DNA from: Chrysomallon squamiferum
Lineage: Eukaryota; Mollusca; Gastropoda; Neomphalida; Peltospiridae
Assembly: GCA_012295275.1 (NCBI GenBank)
Contig: CM022673.1
Span: 16,351,310 to 16,415,309 of the forward strand
Direction of reading: 5' to 3'
DNA length: 64,000 nt
Part shown: positions 63,551 to 64,000 of the stretch, piece by piece
Layout of the letters: every line of letters begins with the position of its first letter
Numbering within the stretch: the first letter of the stretch is position 1
The notes under the pieces: generated by a model
The model's input: the letters and a program-made list of their open reading frames with translations, nothing else
Told to the model about the DNA's origin: nothing
Databases searched by the model: none
Translations under genes and position numbers: made by a program

Positions 63551-63687
63551 TAGTTACAAGCCCAATAGATAGTACAATATCAGCATCAGGAGCAAGAAAG
63601 AAGTTAGGATTCAACATGAGATCAAGCTCTTTAGAAATAGAGGAAACAAAGAAACGCAACTCTAGTCTCTCCCCACTTCATTCTCCT
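63551..63687 (+). CDS. Exon 11: array copy 4, most diverged
   Basis: 137 nt after ttattcttag, codes 46 residues: VVTSPIDSTISASGAR, then KKLGFNMRSSSLEIEETKKR and NSSLSPLHSP. It keeps the core KKLxxxM(K/R)SxSL(D/E) and the following charged plus Ser segment (ETKKRNSSL against ENTKKKSSSF). The acceptor is a TAGTAG pair, so one residue (Val) can be included or left out. It ends cct|gtaagc in phase 0, unlike exons 8-10, so it closes the cassette series and hands over to a different exon beyond the window. The gene is therefore incomplete on the right. Confidence 0.75.
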
Positions 63688-64000
63688 GTAAGCACTTTCA
63701 GCATTCTTTTCTTTCTTTGTTTATTTAAAACGATCTTTTATACAAGTTTCTTTTATATAATATTTTACTTAGTGTTATAAAGAATATTTTTGTTTGAAAT
63801 TAGTATTAAATATATTTTTTTTTATTTTAAATAATAATACATTTTTTAAAAAAGGTAAATATGTCAAAAATATCATTATGCTAATTAATCAAAATAGTTT
63901 TTTTCTTCTTTAATATACTAAAATAATTTTGAACATTGTAATCACTTATAATAAAATGATTAAGATTTAAATATATCATTCATTAATTATTATTTTCATT
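63688..64000 (+). other. Start of the next intron
   Basis: T- and A-rich sequence after the exon 11 donor. No exon seen before the window ends. Confidence 0.65.

Larger units (their letters stand above)
8396..63687 (+). other. Transcription unit: split gene with alternative 3' ends
   Basis: Eleven exons on the + strand form one model. Exits and entries agree: exon 2 to 3 and 3 to 4 in phase 0, 4 to 5 in phase 1. Exon 5 leaves one G that completes a codon in each of exons 6 to 11. Using exon 7 gives about 274 residues; using exon 6 gives about 259, both counted with 37 codons from exon 2. Using exons 8-11 gives a longer protein that continues past the window. The chain is basic, Ser-rich and mostly low in hydrophobic residues, suggesting an adaptor or cytoskeletal/membrane-associated protein; that function is inference. 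No known family name could be assigned. Introns range from 64 nt to 31.1 kb. Confidence 0.75.

Overview
The window looks like animal nuclear DNA: strongly A+T-rich, dense in microsatellites and minisatellites, no operons, and short exons with GT/AG borders in introns up to about 31 kb. Repeat load, intron size and protein style fit a lophotrochozoan, most likely a cephalopod mollusc (octopus or squid). That placement is inference; no species marker is present. I see no rRNA, tRNA gene, CRISPR array or intact transposon.

One gene explains all the convincing coding sequence, and it lies on the + strand. Exon 1 (8396-8620) carries the first ATG; exon 2 is 8685-8796; a 31.1 kb intron follows; then exon 3 (39917-40063), exon 4 (41861-41927) and exon 5 (46230-46376). 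Apart from exon 1 to exon 2, every junction agrees in phase. The product is a small, Lys/Ser-rich, mostly disordered protein with one coiled-coil-like helix and one amphipathic basic helix. I do not recognise the family.

From exon 5, which leaves one base of a split codon, six downstream exons all accept the same phase. Exon 6 (50448-50530) ends in a Cys-rich tail and stop. Exon 7 (51742-51869) ends in a different tail and stop. Exons 8, 9, 10 and 11 (58737-63687) are four diverged copies of one exon around a KKLxxxM(K/R)SxSL(D/E) core. Exons 8-10 are symmetric 1-1 cassettes. Exon 11 leaves in phase 0 and the gene runs off the right edge. The 3' half is therefore a switchboard: two short C-termini with their own poly(A) signals, or a tandem array of phospho-motif cassettes.

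Exons 1 and 2 do not agree in phase across their 64-nt intron. Joined as written they reach a stop three codons into exon 2. Either one extra T is present at 8692-8697 (error or allele), or the two exons are alternatives.

Region by region: 1-8395 is repeat-rich 5' flank with a long near-perfect inverted repeat at 2411-2651. 8797-39916 is the giant intron, with minisatellites, a tandem duplication holding a tRNA B-box-like motif, and a possible internal first exon near 23.9 kb. 40064-52700 holds exons 3-7, with a roughly 28-bp minisatellite running almost to the exon 6 acceptor. 52700-64000 is very A+T-rich and carries the duplicated exon array, with complementary (AAT)n and (ATT)n tracts on either side of exon 8.
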